Virus record (IMG/VR): IMGVR_UViG_3300019458_000081
Location: 1 to 25,794 of that record
Source of the DNA: a virus
Length of the DNA: 25,794 nt
Direction: 5' to 3' (one strand)
The first letter of the stretch is position 1. Every line of letters starts with the position of its first letter. This document shows positions 1 to 8,669 of this stretch, piece after piece. A program made the position numbers and the translations under genes. The notes beneath the pieces were generated by a model that was not told the DNA's origin, did not search any database, and saw only the letters and a program-made list of their open reading frames with translations.

Positions 1-17
1 ATAGGAAATGATTAATC

Positions 18-581
18 ATGAAAAGAGTCTTATCTGTTATAGTTGTGAGCTTAACAACTTCTATTGCTCTTGCAGATAATTGCCATAGAGTAAGAGCAAT
101 CAATTGTGTTGCTCCTGTTAAAGCAGTAGTACCTGTTGTAGAAGTTCAAAGGAATCATTATTATTCAATTGATTCTTATTATCAACAATCATTGCTTGCA
201 GATGCAATTGTTGGTAGATTTTTACAATTACAGATGAAGCATCAAAATGGAACACAAAGACCTACCACTTCGGATAATAGTAATAATAATATTTCTACTA
301 TTCCTAATGGGGTCCCTAATGGTAATATTTTACCAATAGGAATTAGTTCTTATCAAAATTCTGATTTAGCATCAGCACTAAAGAATAATTGTGCTAAATG
401 CCATGATGGTAAGACGAGAACTGCTTTCTTATCTCAAGATGATAAAATTTTGGATTTACCAAAATACAAAGTACTTGAAGTATATCATCTTGTCAATACA
501 GGTAAGATGCCAAAAGCAGGGCCACCATTGGAAGACAAGTTCATGCCATTACTGGACGCTTGGGTAGGAGGAAGCAAATGA
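18..581 (+). CDS. Exported class I c-type cytochrome (phage moron)
   Basis: 187 aa. Residues 1-19 form a signal peptide (KR, hydrophobic stretch, ALA before D20). The middle (about 20-110) is low complexity and rich in Val, Asn and Gln. The C-terminal third is a small cytochrome c fold: heme motif C125-A-K-C128-H129 and a GKMP motif with Met164 as probable distal ligand. The product should be exported and receive covalent heme from host maturation machinery, then carry electrons in the periplasm or cell envelope. The start is supported by AGGAAA at 3-8. Its stop overlaps the next start (ATGA), so the two are probably co-translated. It has no obvious virion role and sits directly upstream of the terminase, typical of a moron acquired from a host. 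Such sequences are common in Planctomycetota (family knowledge); the substrate is unknown. Confidence 0.8.
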   Translation: MKRVLSVIVVSLTTSIALADNCHRVRAINCVAPVKAVVPVVEVQRNHYYSIDSYYQQSLLADAIVGRFLQLQMKHQNGTQRPTTSDNSNNNISTIPNGVPNGNILPIGISSYQNSDLASALKNNCAKCHDGKTRTAFLSQDDKILDLPKYKVLEVYHLVNTGKMPKAGPPLEDKFMPLLDAWVGGSK

Positions 582-895
582 TTCGTAATCTTTTCTTAGC
601 AATCTTGGCTTTGGGAGTAATTACTCCATTTAGTCAAGCAAGGGCACCAGTTGTTGCTGTAAGGGCACCAGTTGTTGCTGTAAGAGCACCAGTTGTTTTC
701 CGACAACGATTTATTGCTCCTATATTTATTGCTCCGCAACAATTTGTTGCTCCGATTCCGGTACAACAGTTTGTTCAACCAGTACAACAGTTTGTTCAAC
801 CAGTACAACAGTTTGTTCAACCGGTACAACAATTTGTTCAACCTCAATCGACTTGTGGTTTTGTGGTTCGTCAACGGTTTATCATTACCCCATAA
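578..895 (+). CDS. Small exported Val/Gln/Pro repeat protein
   Basis: 105 aa, starting at the ATG at 578 inside the ATGA overlap. A strong AGGAGG at 568-573 favours this start over the ATG at 560. Residues 1-21 look like a signal peptide ending near SQA. The mature part is almost entirely repeats: three RAPVVAV-type units, then FIAP and QQFVAP units, then four VQQFVQP units, ending in a short tail with one Cys and RQRFIITP. No enzymatic motif is visible. Similar secreted repeat proteins of unknown function are common in Planctomycetota. Coupling to the cytochrome gene suggests a shared envelope function, which is inference only. The frame is supported by the signal peptide, the ribosome binding site and preservation of the repeats as amino-acid units. 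Confidence 0.72.
   Translation: MIRNLFLAILALGVITPFSQARAPVVAVRAPVVAVRAPVVFRQRFIAPIFIAPQQFVAPIPVQQFVQPVQQFVQPVQQFVQPVQQFVQPQSTCGFVVRQRFIITP
640..697 (+). repeat. Tandem 21-nt repeat, about 2.8 copies
   Basis: Copies at 640-660 and 661-681 are identical; a partial third copy at 682-697 has one change. Each unit is seven codons (RAPVVAV), so copy number can change without shifting the frame. Confidence 0.9.
760..843 (+). repeat. Tandem 21-nt repeat, 4 copies
   Basis: Four 21-nt units at 760-780, 781-801, 802-822 and 823-843 differ only at the first base and at one A/G position. Each encodes a VQQFVQP heptapeptide. Confidence 0.92.
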
Positions 896-912
896 CGCCT
901 GGTGGGGTGGGA

Positions 913-941
913 GGGTCCTGGGTTGTAAAGACCCAGGACTC
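913..941 (+). promoter_or_regulatory. Hairpin covering the terminase ribosome binding site
   Basis: GTCCTGGGT at 915-923 pairs perfectly with ACCCAGGAC at 931-939 across the 7-nt loop 924-930; a G-U and a G-C pair can extend it. The only plausible Shine-Dalgarno for the terminase start (AGGA, 935-938, 7 nt before ATG 946) lies in the 3' arm, so the folded RNA would hide it. No T-run follows, so it is a weak terminator candidate. A role in limiting terminase translation is inferred. Confidence 0.55.
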
Positions 942-945
942 CTTT

Positions 946-2634
946 ATGCATGTTATACAACAACTTATTGCAGAGAGAGTAGCATCTGGTTTAAAGCGTA
1001 AAAGTGTCACATCTTGTTCAAGATGGGCAAGTATGTATAGAGTTATGGGTTCGCCATTTCCTGGACCTTGGACTTTTAAGTACCATCCTTGGTTAAAGGA
1101 AATGCATGATTCTAATACTGATATGAATGTTGGACAAAAAGCAGCCCAGATGGGCTATACAGAATGGGCACTTAATACAGCTTTTCATGCTATTGATGTT
1201 AAGGGTATATCTGTTTTATATGTTCTTCCTGCAAAAACTCCAGATGCAACAGACTTTAGTGCTGCTCGATTTGATCCTGCACTTGAAATGTCTTTGCATC
1301 TATCAAAGCTTTTTTCAGATGTCAAAAATATTGGTCACAAAAGAGCTGGGACTAATAACTTATATATTCGTGGTTCTAAATCACGATCTTCATTGAAATC
1401 TATTCCGGTAGGATTATTAATCCTAGACGAAGTGGATGAAATGTTACAAAAGAATGTTACACTTGCTCTTGAACGTACAGCTGGGCAAGTACAAAGACAG
1501 AATTTATTATTATCTACTCCAACGATTTTCGATCATGGGATTAATCTTTATTATAATATTTCGACTCAAGAACATTTCATGTTCAAGTGCCCAAAGTGTA
1601 ATAAATCAACTGAATTTGTATTTCCTGATTGTTTGGTAGTTACTGGTGAATCGTTAACTGATATTAATTTGGAAAATTCTTATATTCAATGTAAAGAATG
1701 TAAAAATAAATTGTGCGATAAAGATGATTATAAATACAAACATACCTTCCTCTCAACCGGGAGATTTGTCCCAACACACAAGCAACGATCTATACGAGGT
1801 TTTCATGTTAATCAATTATATTCTTCTGCATTGGCTGGAAACCCCGTAGAACTTGGGTCCAAATATCTAAAGTCATTAACTAATCCAGCAGATGAGCAAG
1901 AATTCTGGAATAGTTCTTTGGGATTGCCGCATGTCCCAGAAGGTGCAGCAATTGACGATACTCATTTAGATGAGTGTAGAAATATCAATCCTTATAGGAA
2001 TGGTAAGATTAAGCCTCATGGTTTAATTACAATGGGAGTAGATGTTGGGAAATGGTTACATGTCCAGATTGATCGTTGGACATTACCAGAAACTCGTTAT
2101 TCCAGTGATTGTAATATCGAAGCCACTCCTAAATGTCTTTTCTTTACTAAAGTAAAGACTTTCGATGAATTGGATCGTTTGATGTTCGAGTGGAAAGTGA
2201 ATTTTTGTGTAATGGATGTTCAACCAGAAAGACGCCCTGCATATGATTTTGCTTGTCGATTTCCAGGTTTTGTAAAATTATGTTTTTATGCTAGAGGAAT
2301 ATCGGGCAAGCAAATGCACGCAATGAAAGATAAGTCAGAAGATTATATGGATGAACATACAATAAATGTCGATCGTACATCATGGCTTGATCTTAGATTA
2401 GGTCGGTATCGACGAAAAGCAATTCTAATTCCTATGGATTTATCTGAGGAATATAGAATAAATCTAAAAGCTTTGGTACGTTTGACTGAACTTGATAAAG
2501 ATGGTAATCCTATAGCAATTTATAGGAAAGCTGATAATACGCCGGATCATTATGCTCACGCGAGCACGTACTCAGAAATTGCTTTACCGTTTGCAATTGG
2601 ACTAGGTGCCCCTAAATCAATAAATGTAAGGTGA
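946..2634 (+). CDS. terL: Terminase large subunit, GpA-like packaging ATPase/nuclease
   Basis: 562 aa from ATG 946. The frame is open further upstream, but that part overlaps the preceding gene and lacks a ribosome binding site. N-terminal ATPase: Walker A-like QKAAQMGYTE (64-73), a motif form typical of the lambda GpA family, and Walker B LLILDE (157-162, D161/E162). A zinc ribbon follows (C215, C218, C249, C252), another GpA-family trait. The C-terminal RNase H-like nuclease shows candidate metal ligands D366 (GVDVGK) and D424 (VMDVQPE), and a conserved-looking DHYAHA near the end. It should pump DNA into the prohead through the portal encoded next and cut concatemers. Length is somewhat below the roughly 640 aa of lambda GpA. 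No small subunit gene is visible in the window. Confidence 0.92.
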   Translation: MHVIQQLIAERVASGLKRKSVTSCSRWASMYRVMGSPFPGPWTFKYHPWLKEMHDSNTDMNVGQKAAQMGYTEWALNTAFHAIDVKGISVLYVLPAKTPDATDFSAARFDPALEMSLHLSKLFSDVKNIGHKRAGTNNLYIRGSKSRSSLKSIPVGLLILDEVDEMLQKNVTLALERTAGQVQRQNLLLSTPTIFDHGINLYYNISTQEHFMFKCPKCNKSTEFVFPDCLVVTGESLTDINLENSYIQCKECKNKLCDKDDYKYKHTFLSTGRFVPTHKQRSIRGFHVNQLYSSALAGNPVELGSKYLKSLTNPADEQEFWNSSLGLPHVPEGAAIDDTHLDECRNINPYRNGKIKPHGLITMGVDVGKWLHVQIDRWTLPETRYSSDCNIEATPKCLFFTKVKTFDELDRLMFEWKVNFCVMDVQPERRPAYDFACRFPGFVKLCFYARGISGKQMHAMKDKSEDYMDEHTINVDRTSWLDLRLGRYRRKAILIPMDLSEEYRINLKALVRLTELDKDGNPIAIYRKADNTPDHYAHASTYSEIALPFAIGLGAPKSINVR

Positions 2635-2641
2635 CATACCA

Positions 2642-4396
2642 ATGGAAAATGATTTCATGATAGAAAGGGTATGTCACCCACACTATACAGAAAATATTTT
2701 GGAATGGTTCAAATGGAGAACTATAAAACAAGGTGGCCAAAGATTTATTAATCAATATTTAGAGCAATTGCCAAAAGAAATGGAATCTGATTTTGAAAAA
2801 CGTAAGAGTGGTTCACCAAATCCAGCATTTGCAAAGATGGCTTTAATTGAGATTAAAAACTCAATTTTCCAACGTCTTATAGATGTTGTAAGAACAGGTG
2901 GTCCAGATTCTTATCAGCTTGCTGTAGAAAAGGATGTAGATTTTAAAGGTAGTAGTATGAATTATTTCATGGGGGAATTAATCCTTCTTGAATTACTTTT
3001 TATGGGGAGAGTAGGTATTTATGTTGATAAGCCTCCTTTACCTAATAATACATTATATGCTGCCAGAACAGTTAGACCATACATGTATTTGTATGAAACG
3101 GAGGATATAAAGTCTTGGTCGTATGCAGATCAAAATAAAGGAGAATTTAGTAATATTCTTTTGAGAGATTATGTATTTGCATATGATAAGAAGACTGGTC
3201 TTCCAGGAGGACAAAAAGACCGATACAGACATTATTGGATTTCTGAAGGACAGGTATGGGCACAATTTTATAATCAATATTACAATACACAAGCACAAGC
3301 TATAAGATATGCCCCTGAGTCAGAGCCAATATTATTAGGACTTGATAAGATACCGTTTCATGTTCTTGATATTAAAGAAAGTCTGCTAACTGAAATTGCA
3401 AATTATCAGATAACACTTTTGAATATGGAATCAAGTGATAAAAAATTCTTTTTAGAACATAATTTCCCTACGTATACTGAACAATATAGTCCAAGAGCTT
3501 TTTCAGAGCATCTAAGATCACCTACTACTGAAGGAGAGAAGTCTACTGATGGTTCAACCAGAACTGTTAATTTAGGGATGGGTACAGGTAGACAATATCC
3601 TGCTGGTACAGAGAGACCTGGATATATCAGTCCTCCTTCTGATAATATTAAAGTCTCAATGGAAAAGCAGCAGCAGATTAAAGAAACTATCAGATTGCTT
3701 GTTAATCTTGGATTAACAAATTTGGAAGCAAGTCTAACATCTGCTGAAGCTAAAGGAATTGATGAGCATGGTTTAGAATCAGGATTAAGTGCTCTCGCTC
3801 TTGAATTAGAAAAAGCAGAACGTAGAATAGCAGAATTCTGGTGCTTATATGAAGGTGTTAAAGAATTTCCAACTATTAAATACCCAGAAAAATATGATTT
3901 AAGACCAGATGCCGATAGACGTAAAGAAGCAATAGAAATTGCTGCCCTTATTCCAAAAGTAGCATCTGTCGAGTATCAAAAGAGAATGGCTAAGCGATTG
4001 GCAGATATTATGTTAGGTGCTCAATTGTCTTATGACGAAATGGAAAAGATTTATAGACAAATTGATTCTGCTCCATTTGTTGTAATTGAACCAGATGTAT
4101 TGGATAAAGATCTTGAAAGGGGATTAATTAGTAATGAAACGGCTTCTAAAGCTAAAGGATATCCTGAAGGAGAAGTAGAAAAGGCTGCTGATGAGCATGC
4201 TAAGCGTCTTGAGCGCATAGCTATATCTCAATCTGAAGGAATTGGGTCAAATGTACCAAACCCAGGAGCCAGGGGGCTTAAAGATAAATCAGACAATCCA
4301 GGTGAACAAGCACGTCAAGAGAAAACTGAAAGTCGGGATAACACGAAGAGGGGTGACGTGCAAGATAGAACCAGAGGTCAAGGCAAGGAAGTGTAA
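2642..4396 (+). CDS. Portal protein
   Basis: 584 aa. Follows terminase by 7 nt, with AAGGTG upstream of ATG 2642. Identification rests on position after the terminase, length, and mixed alpha/beta composition with a long helical C-terminal half (about 335-480, rich in Glu, Lys, Ala and Leu: ETIRLLVNLG, ALALELEKAE) expected for stem and wing helices. The last 90 residues are charged and low complexity (GEVEKAADEHAKR, then a Gly/Arg/Lys/Asp tail), as in many portals whose tail is disordered. A portal forms the dodecameric ring at one capsid vertex through which DNA passes and to which neck proteins bind. No catalytic motif is expected. ATG 2657 is an alternative start that would remove five residues. 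Confidence 0.82.
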   Translation: MENDFMIERVCHPHYTENILEWFKWRTIKQGGQRFINQYLEQLPKEMESDFEKRKSGSPNPAFAKMALIEIKNSIFQRLIDVVRTGGPDSYQLAVEKDVDFKGSSMNYFMGELILLELLFMGRVGIYVDKPPLPNNTLYAARTVRPYMYLYETEDIKSWSYADQNKGEFSNILLRDYVFAYDKKTGLPGGQKDRYRHYWISEGQVWAQFYNQYYNTQAQAIRYAPESEPILLGLDKIPFHVLDIKESLLTEIANYQITLLNMESSDKKFFLEHNFPTYTEQYSPRAFSEHLRSPTTEGEKSTDGSTRTVNLGMGTGRQYPAGTERPGYISPPSDNIKVSMEKQQQIKETIRLLVNLGLTNLEASLTSAEAKGIDEHGLESGLSALALELEKAERRIAEFWCLYEGVKEFPTIKYPEKYDLRPDADRRKEAIEIAALIPKVASVEYQKRMAKRLADIMLGAQLSYDEMEKIYRQIDSAPFVVIEPDVLDKDLERGLISNETASKAKGYPEGEVEKAADEHAKRLERIAISQSEGIGSNVPNPGARGLKDKSDNPGEQARQEKTESRDNTKRGDVQDRTRGQGKEV

Positions 4397-4401
4397 TTAT
4401 T

Positions 4402-5394
4402 ATGGCTATTGAACGCTTTGCTAATTCTGCTGCATCTATCTTGGCTAGTGATATTAATGGATCTCAAAGCACTTTAGTAGTTGTTTCTGCAATTACTTTC
4501 CCTGATTCTGGTGATTTTAGAATTATAATTGATTCTGAAATCATGAAAGTAATTGGGGTTTCAGGTAATACTTTTACAGTTACTCGGGGAGCTGAAGGTA
4601 CTGCTGCCACTAATCATTTCTCTGGTGCAGATGTTGTAGCGATACTTAGTAAAGAAGCATTAGCAGCATTCAGAGCCAATACGATTCAGTTAGGCCAGTT
4701 TTCTCTTCGTGGGAATCCTGGACTAGCTGGTCGTCTTTATTTAGGAGATAATGACTCAGGTGTATCTGCTGTTGATGATGGAGTTAATTGGAATCCATTT
4801 GGATTGTATAATTTCAGATTAACAGCAGTACAAGCTACTGATTTTACTCAAATATTTAATGGTGGCGGTGGCGCCACTTTTACTCAACAAGGTCATTCGA
4901 TTTTATTTAATAGTCCAGCAAACAATAATACAAGTATATTTGCTAAAGCATTACCAACTGAACCTTTTACATTAACGGTACAATTTAGTTGTCAGCATAT
5001 ACCTGTAAGTCCTGGTTTTGTTATGCAAGGCTTGTGTATGCGTGGGGGCAATAGTGCTATATGTTTTGGTTGGCAAGCTAATGGTACTAATAGATTTTTT
5101 GCTATTAGCAATTTCACTGGAGCATCATTTAATTATGGTGCTATTGATTATAGAGCATTTACTAGTGGTAATTTTCCAGAAAATCCTAAATTTTTGAGAG
5201 TCTTTCAACCTCCTACAGGTACTAGAATTTGGAGTTTTTCAGTAGATGGGATCAATTGGATTCCATATTTGTCCCATCCAAGGAATACAGGAACAGGTAT
5301 ATCTGGACCTACGCATATTGGTTTCTTAATTAGAAATGATACAATTAATGCGAATCCAGCTCAGACAATAATTAGAAGTTGGGAGGAAGATTAA
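4402..5394 (+). CDS. Putative tail fibre/adhesin with ConA-like C-terminal half
   Basis: 330 aa. The N-terminal about 95 residues form a beta-rich module (TFPDSGDFRIIIDSEIMKV, GNTFTVTRGAEGT) that recurs at the N-terminus of the 15083-17008 protein; in phages it is a common virion-attachment module. The rest, from about 120, is beta-rich with Gly, Asn and aromatic residues, including FTLTVQFSCQHI and WSFSVDGINWIPY, resembling LamG/ConA-like carbohydrate-binding folds found in fibres. The next gene starts on its stop codon (TAATG) with a strong GGGAGGA, so the pair is probably translated together. The ConA assignment comes from strand pattern and composition, not a confirmed match. Confidence 0.65.
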   Translation: MAIERFANSAASILASDINGSQSTLVVVSAITFPDSGDFRIIIDSEIMKVIGVSGNTFTVTRGAEGTAATNHFSGADVVAILSKEALAAFRANTIQLGQFSLRGNPGLAGRLYLGDNDSGVSAVDDGVNWNPFGLYNFRLTAVQATDFTQIFNGGGGATFTQQGHSILFNSPANNNTSIFAKALPTEPFTLTVQFSCQHIPVSPGFVMQGLCMRGGNSAICFGWQANGTNRFFAISNFTGASFNYGAIDYRAFTSGNFPENPKFLRVFQPPTGTRIWSFSVDGINWIPYLSHPRNTGTGISGPTHIGFLIRNDTINANPAQTIIRSWEED

Positions 5395-6431
5395 TGGCTC
5401 TTAGATTTATGGACGGTTTTGATCATTATACAAGTGTTGCCAATGGTGGCATAAAATGGAATACATTTAATGCTTCCTTAGCTATACAAACAGCTGTAGC
5501 TAGGAATGGTAATTCTTTGAAAGCAGACAATGCAAATAGGAATTTTGCAAAAACTTTAGATAATCAAGCAACATGGATTATTGGGTTCGGTTATCAATTG
5601 TCAGCTTTAAATCAAATTAGATTAATAGAACTTATTGATGCTGGTACTACTCAATGTGCTTTAAGAGTTAATACTGATGGTACTTTGGAAGTTGTAAGGG
5701 GCACTACTACTGCATTGAATGCTTCAGGGAAATCTAGTTTTTCTCTTCTGACAAATACTTGGTATTATATCGAATGGAAAGTTACAATTGCTGATTCTAT
5801 TTCAGCTAATACTTGTAAAGTTAATGTTAACGGAGTTAATTGGATTAATGTAGATGCTGCTCAAGATCTTAAAGCTGGGAGTAATGCATTTGCTAGTAAT
5901 TTATCATTTAATACTAATGCTAGTACTATTATGAATATTTATTATGATGATATTTATGTTCTAGATGGTACTGGTTCGGTTAATAATGATATTCTCGGTG
6001 ATTCTAGAGTGGAAACTCTATTTCCAAATGCTGATGGAAATTATAGTCAATGGGATGGTTCGGATGGAAACCAGATAAATAATTATTTACTTGTTGATGA
6101 AACTAATCAGAATGGTGATACTGATTATGTTGAAACATCTACTGTAAATAATATTGATACTTATAATTTTGGAAATCTCAGTTCTACGCCTACAAGTATT
6201 GCTGGTATTCAAATAAATACTACTGCTGAAAAGACGGAAGCTGGTGCAAGAACATTTGCGAATTTAATTAGAATTAGTAGTACAGATTATCTAAATTCTA
6301 ATAATTTTAGTCTATCGCAAAATAGTTATATTGATTTCTTGCAAATATATGAACAAGATCCCAGCACCAGTGCAGCATGGGGGGTAACAAACATCAATGG
6401 TGCAGAATATGGTTATAAGTTAACTGCTTAA
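5394..6431 (+). CDS. ConA-like lectin fold virion protein
   Basis: 345 aa from ATG 5394, chosen because it sits in a TAATG junction 5 nt after GGGAGGAAGA; an in-frame ATG at 5379 has no such signal. The opening ALRFMDGFDHY is a signature of a phage fibre-associated family, followed by beta-sandwich features: WYYIEWKVTI, CKVNVNGVNWINV, IYYDDIYVLDGTG. In this family the fold resembles laminin G/concanavalin A domains, so surface glycan binding is plausible. The last part (SYIDFLQIYEQDPSTSAAW) also looks like the known C-terminal segment of such proteins. No protease or hydrolase motif is seen. Confidence 0.68.
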   Translation: MALRFMDGFDHYTSVANGGIKWNTFNASLAIQTAVARNGNSLKADNANRNFAKTLDNQATWIIGFGYQLSALNQIRLIELIDAGTTQCALRVNTDGTLEVVRGTTTALNASGKSSFSLLTNTWYYIEWKVTIADSISANTCKVNVNGVNWINVDAAQDLKAGSNAFASNLSFNTNASTIMNIYYDDIYVLDGTGSVNNDILGDSRVETLFPNADGNYSQWDGSDGNQINNYLLVDETNQNGDTDYVETSTVNNIDTYNFGNLSSTPTSIAGIQINTTAEKTEAGARTFANLIRISSTDYLNSNNFSLSQNSYIDFLQIYEQDPSTSAAWGVTNINGAEYGYKLTA

Positions 6432-6453
6432 TTCTCTTAAATGATGTGAAATC

Positions 6454-8667
6454 ATGGCAGGACGAGTTACACAAATAGTTGTGGAGTCCTTGGAGCAACT
6501 GACTCCAAAAAGTCGTGTAACTCAAATAGTTATAGAGACTTTGGAGAAATTAACTCCTAAGGCTCGAATAACTCAAAGTGTTGTTGAGATTTTACGTAGA
6601 ACAAGCGATAAAATAAGAACAACACAAATAATAGTAGAAGTTCTTCGTTCTACTTCAGGGGCTGCTTCTTTTGATGAATCTGTCAGTTTTAGCTCTATTG
6701 CAGGATTTACTAGAGCTATAATGATTAATTTTGACCCTTCAGTATCATTTACTTCAATTGCAAATGTTACATTTAATGAAGGGACAATTACTTTTAATGC
6801 TACTTTAACTTTAGCAGCTAATGCTAATGTTATATTTACTTCTACAGGTAATACGTATGAACCATCAATAACTTTTGTAGCTATAGCAAATATTATCACT
6901 GATCCAATTAGTGATATTCTTTTTGCTGTAGGTCAGGGGATAATATTCCAAGCTGGTGTAGTTAAAGAAGCTTCTTTAACTTTTATAGCTGATGCTGAAG
7001 TAATTTTTGATGGTCAAAGAGGCTTATTTGTACTTTTAGTTTTATCGAATTTTAGTCATATATCAGAACCTTTACTTGGTTTTGATGCTATATCAAGTAG
7101 TCATGAACATAATCAATTATCAGGTTATAGTACAGATTGCCAAGTATCTTTTAATCCTGTACTAACATTAATAGTAGATGCAGATGTAACTTTTGTAGTA
7201 GATGGAACATTTGAGATATTTATTCAGTTCTGTGTTCTTAATGGTGACATTAAGAAAATACCAGAACCATTGCCAAGTTTTGATGCAATATCAACTTGCA
7301 ATGAATCTGTGACTTTTCCAGAGATATTTACAGCTAATAATGTTGTAGATGTTTCAGTTATTTTTTCATCAACAGCTGGTTTTACCACAATAGGTGGTTT
7401 TGCATTATTTGATTCAATAGTATTTAAAAATTATACATCAATACCTGATCCATTAAATAGTTTCGATGCAATTTCTAGTTCTGAAACACTATCTTCATTT
7501 GATACAGTATTAGATGTAGTATTTGGACCTGAAGTAACATTAAATGCTTTTGCAACCATTACTTTTGTTTCTTCTGAAAATACGTTTGAACCTTCTATAA
7601 TATTTTCAAGTACAGCTGGATTTATACTTATTCCTAATAATGTAATAGACACTACATTACTATTTTCAGTAACATCTTTTGCTAATTTCGCTGCTGGTTT
7701 TATTATAGAATTTGAAATAATATTTAATGCCACACCAAATATAACTTTTGATTTATTAACTACATTTAATAATACTTTAACATTAAATGCTACTCCGAAT
7801 TTACAATTTTTCCCTGGTCAAGTAATATTAAGATCTCTTGCACAGACATTACTTCTTACTCAAAGCCATACTCGACAACGATTAATTATACGTTCTCTAG
7901 AAACCATAATAAATTTTACAAATACAGTAATAGCAGGTAAGGTATATGTTGTAGAAATAGAAAATGATTTAATTTTTACTCATCAAGCTATTAGAGTAAT
8001 TGAAGTTTTTGCAAGTAATATATTATATTTTAATGCAATATATCATCATATACCCGAAAATTTATTAAGTCATGATGCAATAGCAACTCAAAATACTAAT
8101 ACGGAAGCTGAATATGATAAAATAATGTATAGGGAAACCGAAAATGAGCTTGAATTAGTTTCGATATTAAATCAGAATTTCGTATTTAAAGTAGAAGCAG
8201 ATAATATTCTTGAATTCCAGACCACTTTTTATCAACTTATACCAATTGATAATGAAGTAATAGCTATACCAGATGTAACAGTTGTAAAATTACCTAAAAA
8301 ATGTATTGTAACTCTACAAGTTGATAATTCTATAATCATTCTGCCTTGTCCATTACTTAATGATACTCAAAATTTGAGTGGTACTCAATTATTACAGAAG
8401 AAATCAGTTGTAAATGATCTTTATACCTATGCTAGACAAACTGATCTTCAAAAATTGAAGTATACATTCATTCTTGATAGAAAAAAGAGTAAAGAATTAA
8501 AGGTATTTTTAGCAAATAATATGACAATATTGATAAAAATGATTAATTGGAAGGGTGAAATTTGGTTAGTTAAGCTTATAAATACCGCTTTTGACTTAGT
8601 CTTCAAGTCAAGAGGAGAGAGGGTTGAAGTATTATTAGAATTTGAAGGCGTTAAGATTGCGGGTTAA
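6454..8667 (+). CDS. Repeat-rich virion protein with RxTQ/VEVL and beta-strand repeats
   Basis: 737 aa. Residues about 3-65 hold four units of R-[VIT]-TQ-x-[VI]-V-E-x-L spaced about 17 residues. Residues about 70-480 are degenerate beta-strand repeats, with recurring patterns EPSITFVAIA, EPSIIFSSTAGF and four segments around P-[ED]-x-L-x-[SG]-[FH]-DAI[SA]. The C-terminal about 120 residues (from KKCIVTLQ to the end) match the C-terminus of the next gene product: SIIILPCP/ALIILPRP, LSGT, KSKELKVFLANN, EFEGVKI. It is probably a large tail or fibre component whose C-terminal domain docks on a shared partner. The ribosome binding site is weak (GATGTGA). Enzymatic function is not evident. Confidence 0.62.
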   Translation: MAGRVTQIVVESLEQLTPKSRVTQIVIETLEKLTPKARITQSVVEILRRTSDKIRTTQIIVEVLRSTSGAASFDESVSFSSIAGFTRAIMINFDPSVSFTSIANVTFNEGTITFNATLTLAANANVIFTSTGNTYEPSITFVAIANIITDPISDILFAVGQGIIFQAGVVKEASLTFIADAEVIFDGQRGLFVLLVLSNFSHISEPLLGFDAISSSHEHNQLSGYSTDCQVSFNPVLTLIVDADVTFVVDGTFEIFIQFCVLNGDIKKIPEPLPSFDAISTCNESVTFPEIFTANNVVDVSVIFSSTAGFTTIGGFALFDSIVFKNYTSIPDPLNSFDAISSSETLSSFDTVLDVVFGPEVTLNAFATITFVSSENTFEPSIIFSSTAGFILIPNNVIDTTLLFSVTSFANFAAGFIIEFEIIFNATPNITFDLLTTFNNTLTLNATPNLQFFPGQVILRSLAQTLLLTQSHTRQRLIIRSLETIINFTNTVIAGKVYVVEIENDLIFTHQAIRVIEVFASNILYFNAIYHHIPENLLSHDAIATQNTNTEAEYDKIMYRETENELELVSILNQNFVFKVEADNILEFQTTFYQLIPIDNEVIAIPDVTVVKLPKKCIVTLQVDNSIIILPCPLLNDTQNLSGTQLLQKKSVVNDLYTYARQTDLQKLKYTFILDRKKSKELKVFLANNMTILIKMINWKGEIWLVKLINTAFDLVFKSRGERVEVLLEFEGVKIAG

Positions 8668-8669
8668 AA

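Noticed and set aside
596-874. Minus-strand and +1-frame open frames over the 21-nt repeats
   Set aside because: Tandem repeats of a multiple of three keep all frames open; only the 578-895 frame has a signal peptide and a ribosome binding site.
853-945. Extended N-terminus of the terminase from ATG 853
   Set aside because: It overlaps the repeat protein gene, lacks a ribosome binding site and encodes the hairpin region; ATG 946 is the sensible start.
6573-7733. Minus-strand open frames under the repeat protein
   Set aside because: Antisense to a continuous 737-codon gene; no ribosome binding site and no recognisable protein.
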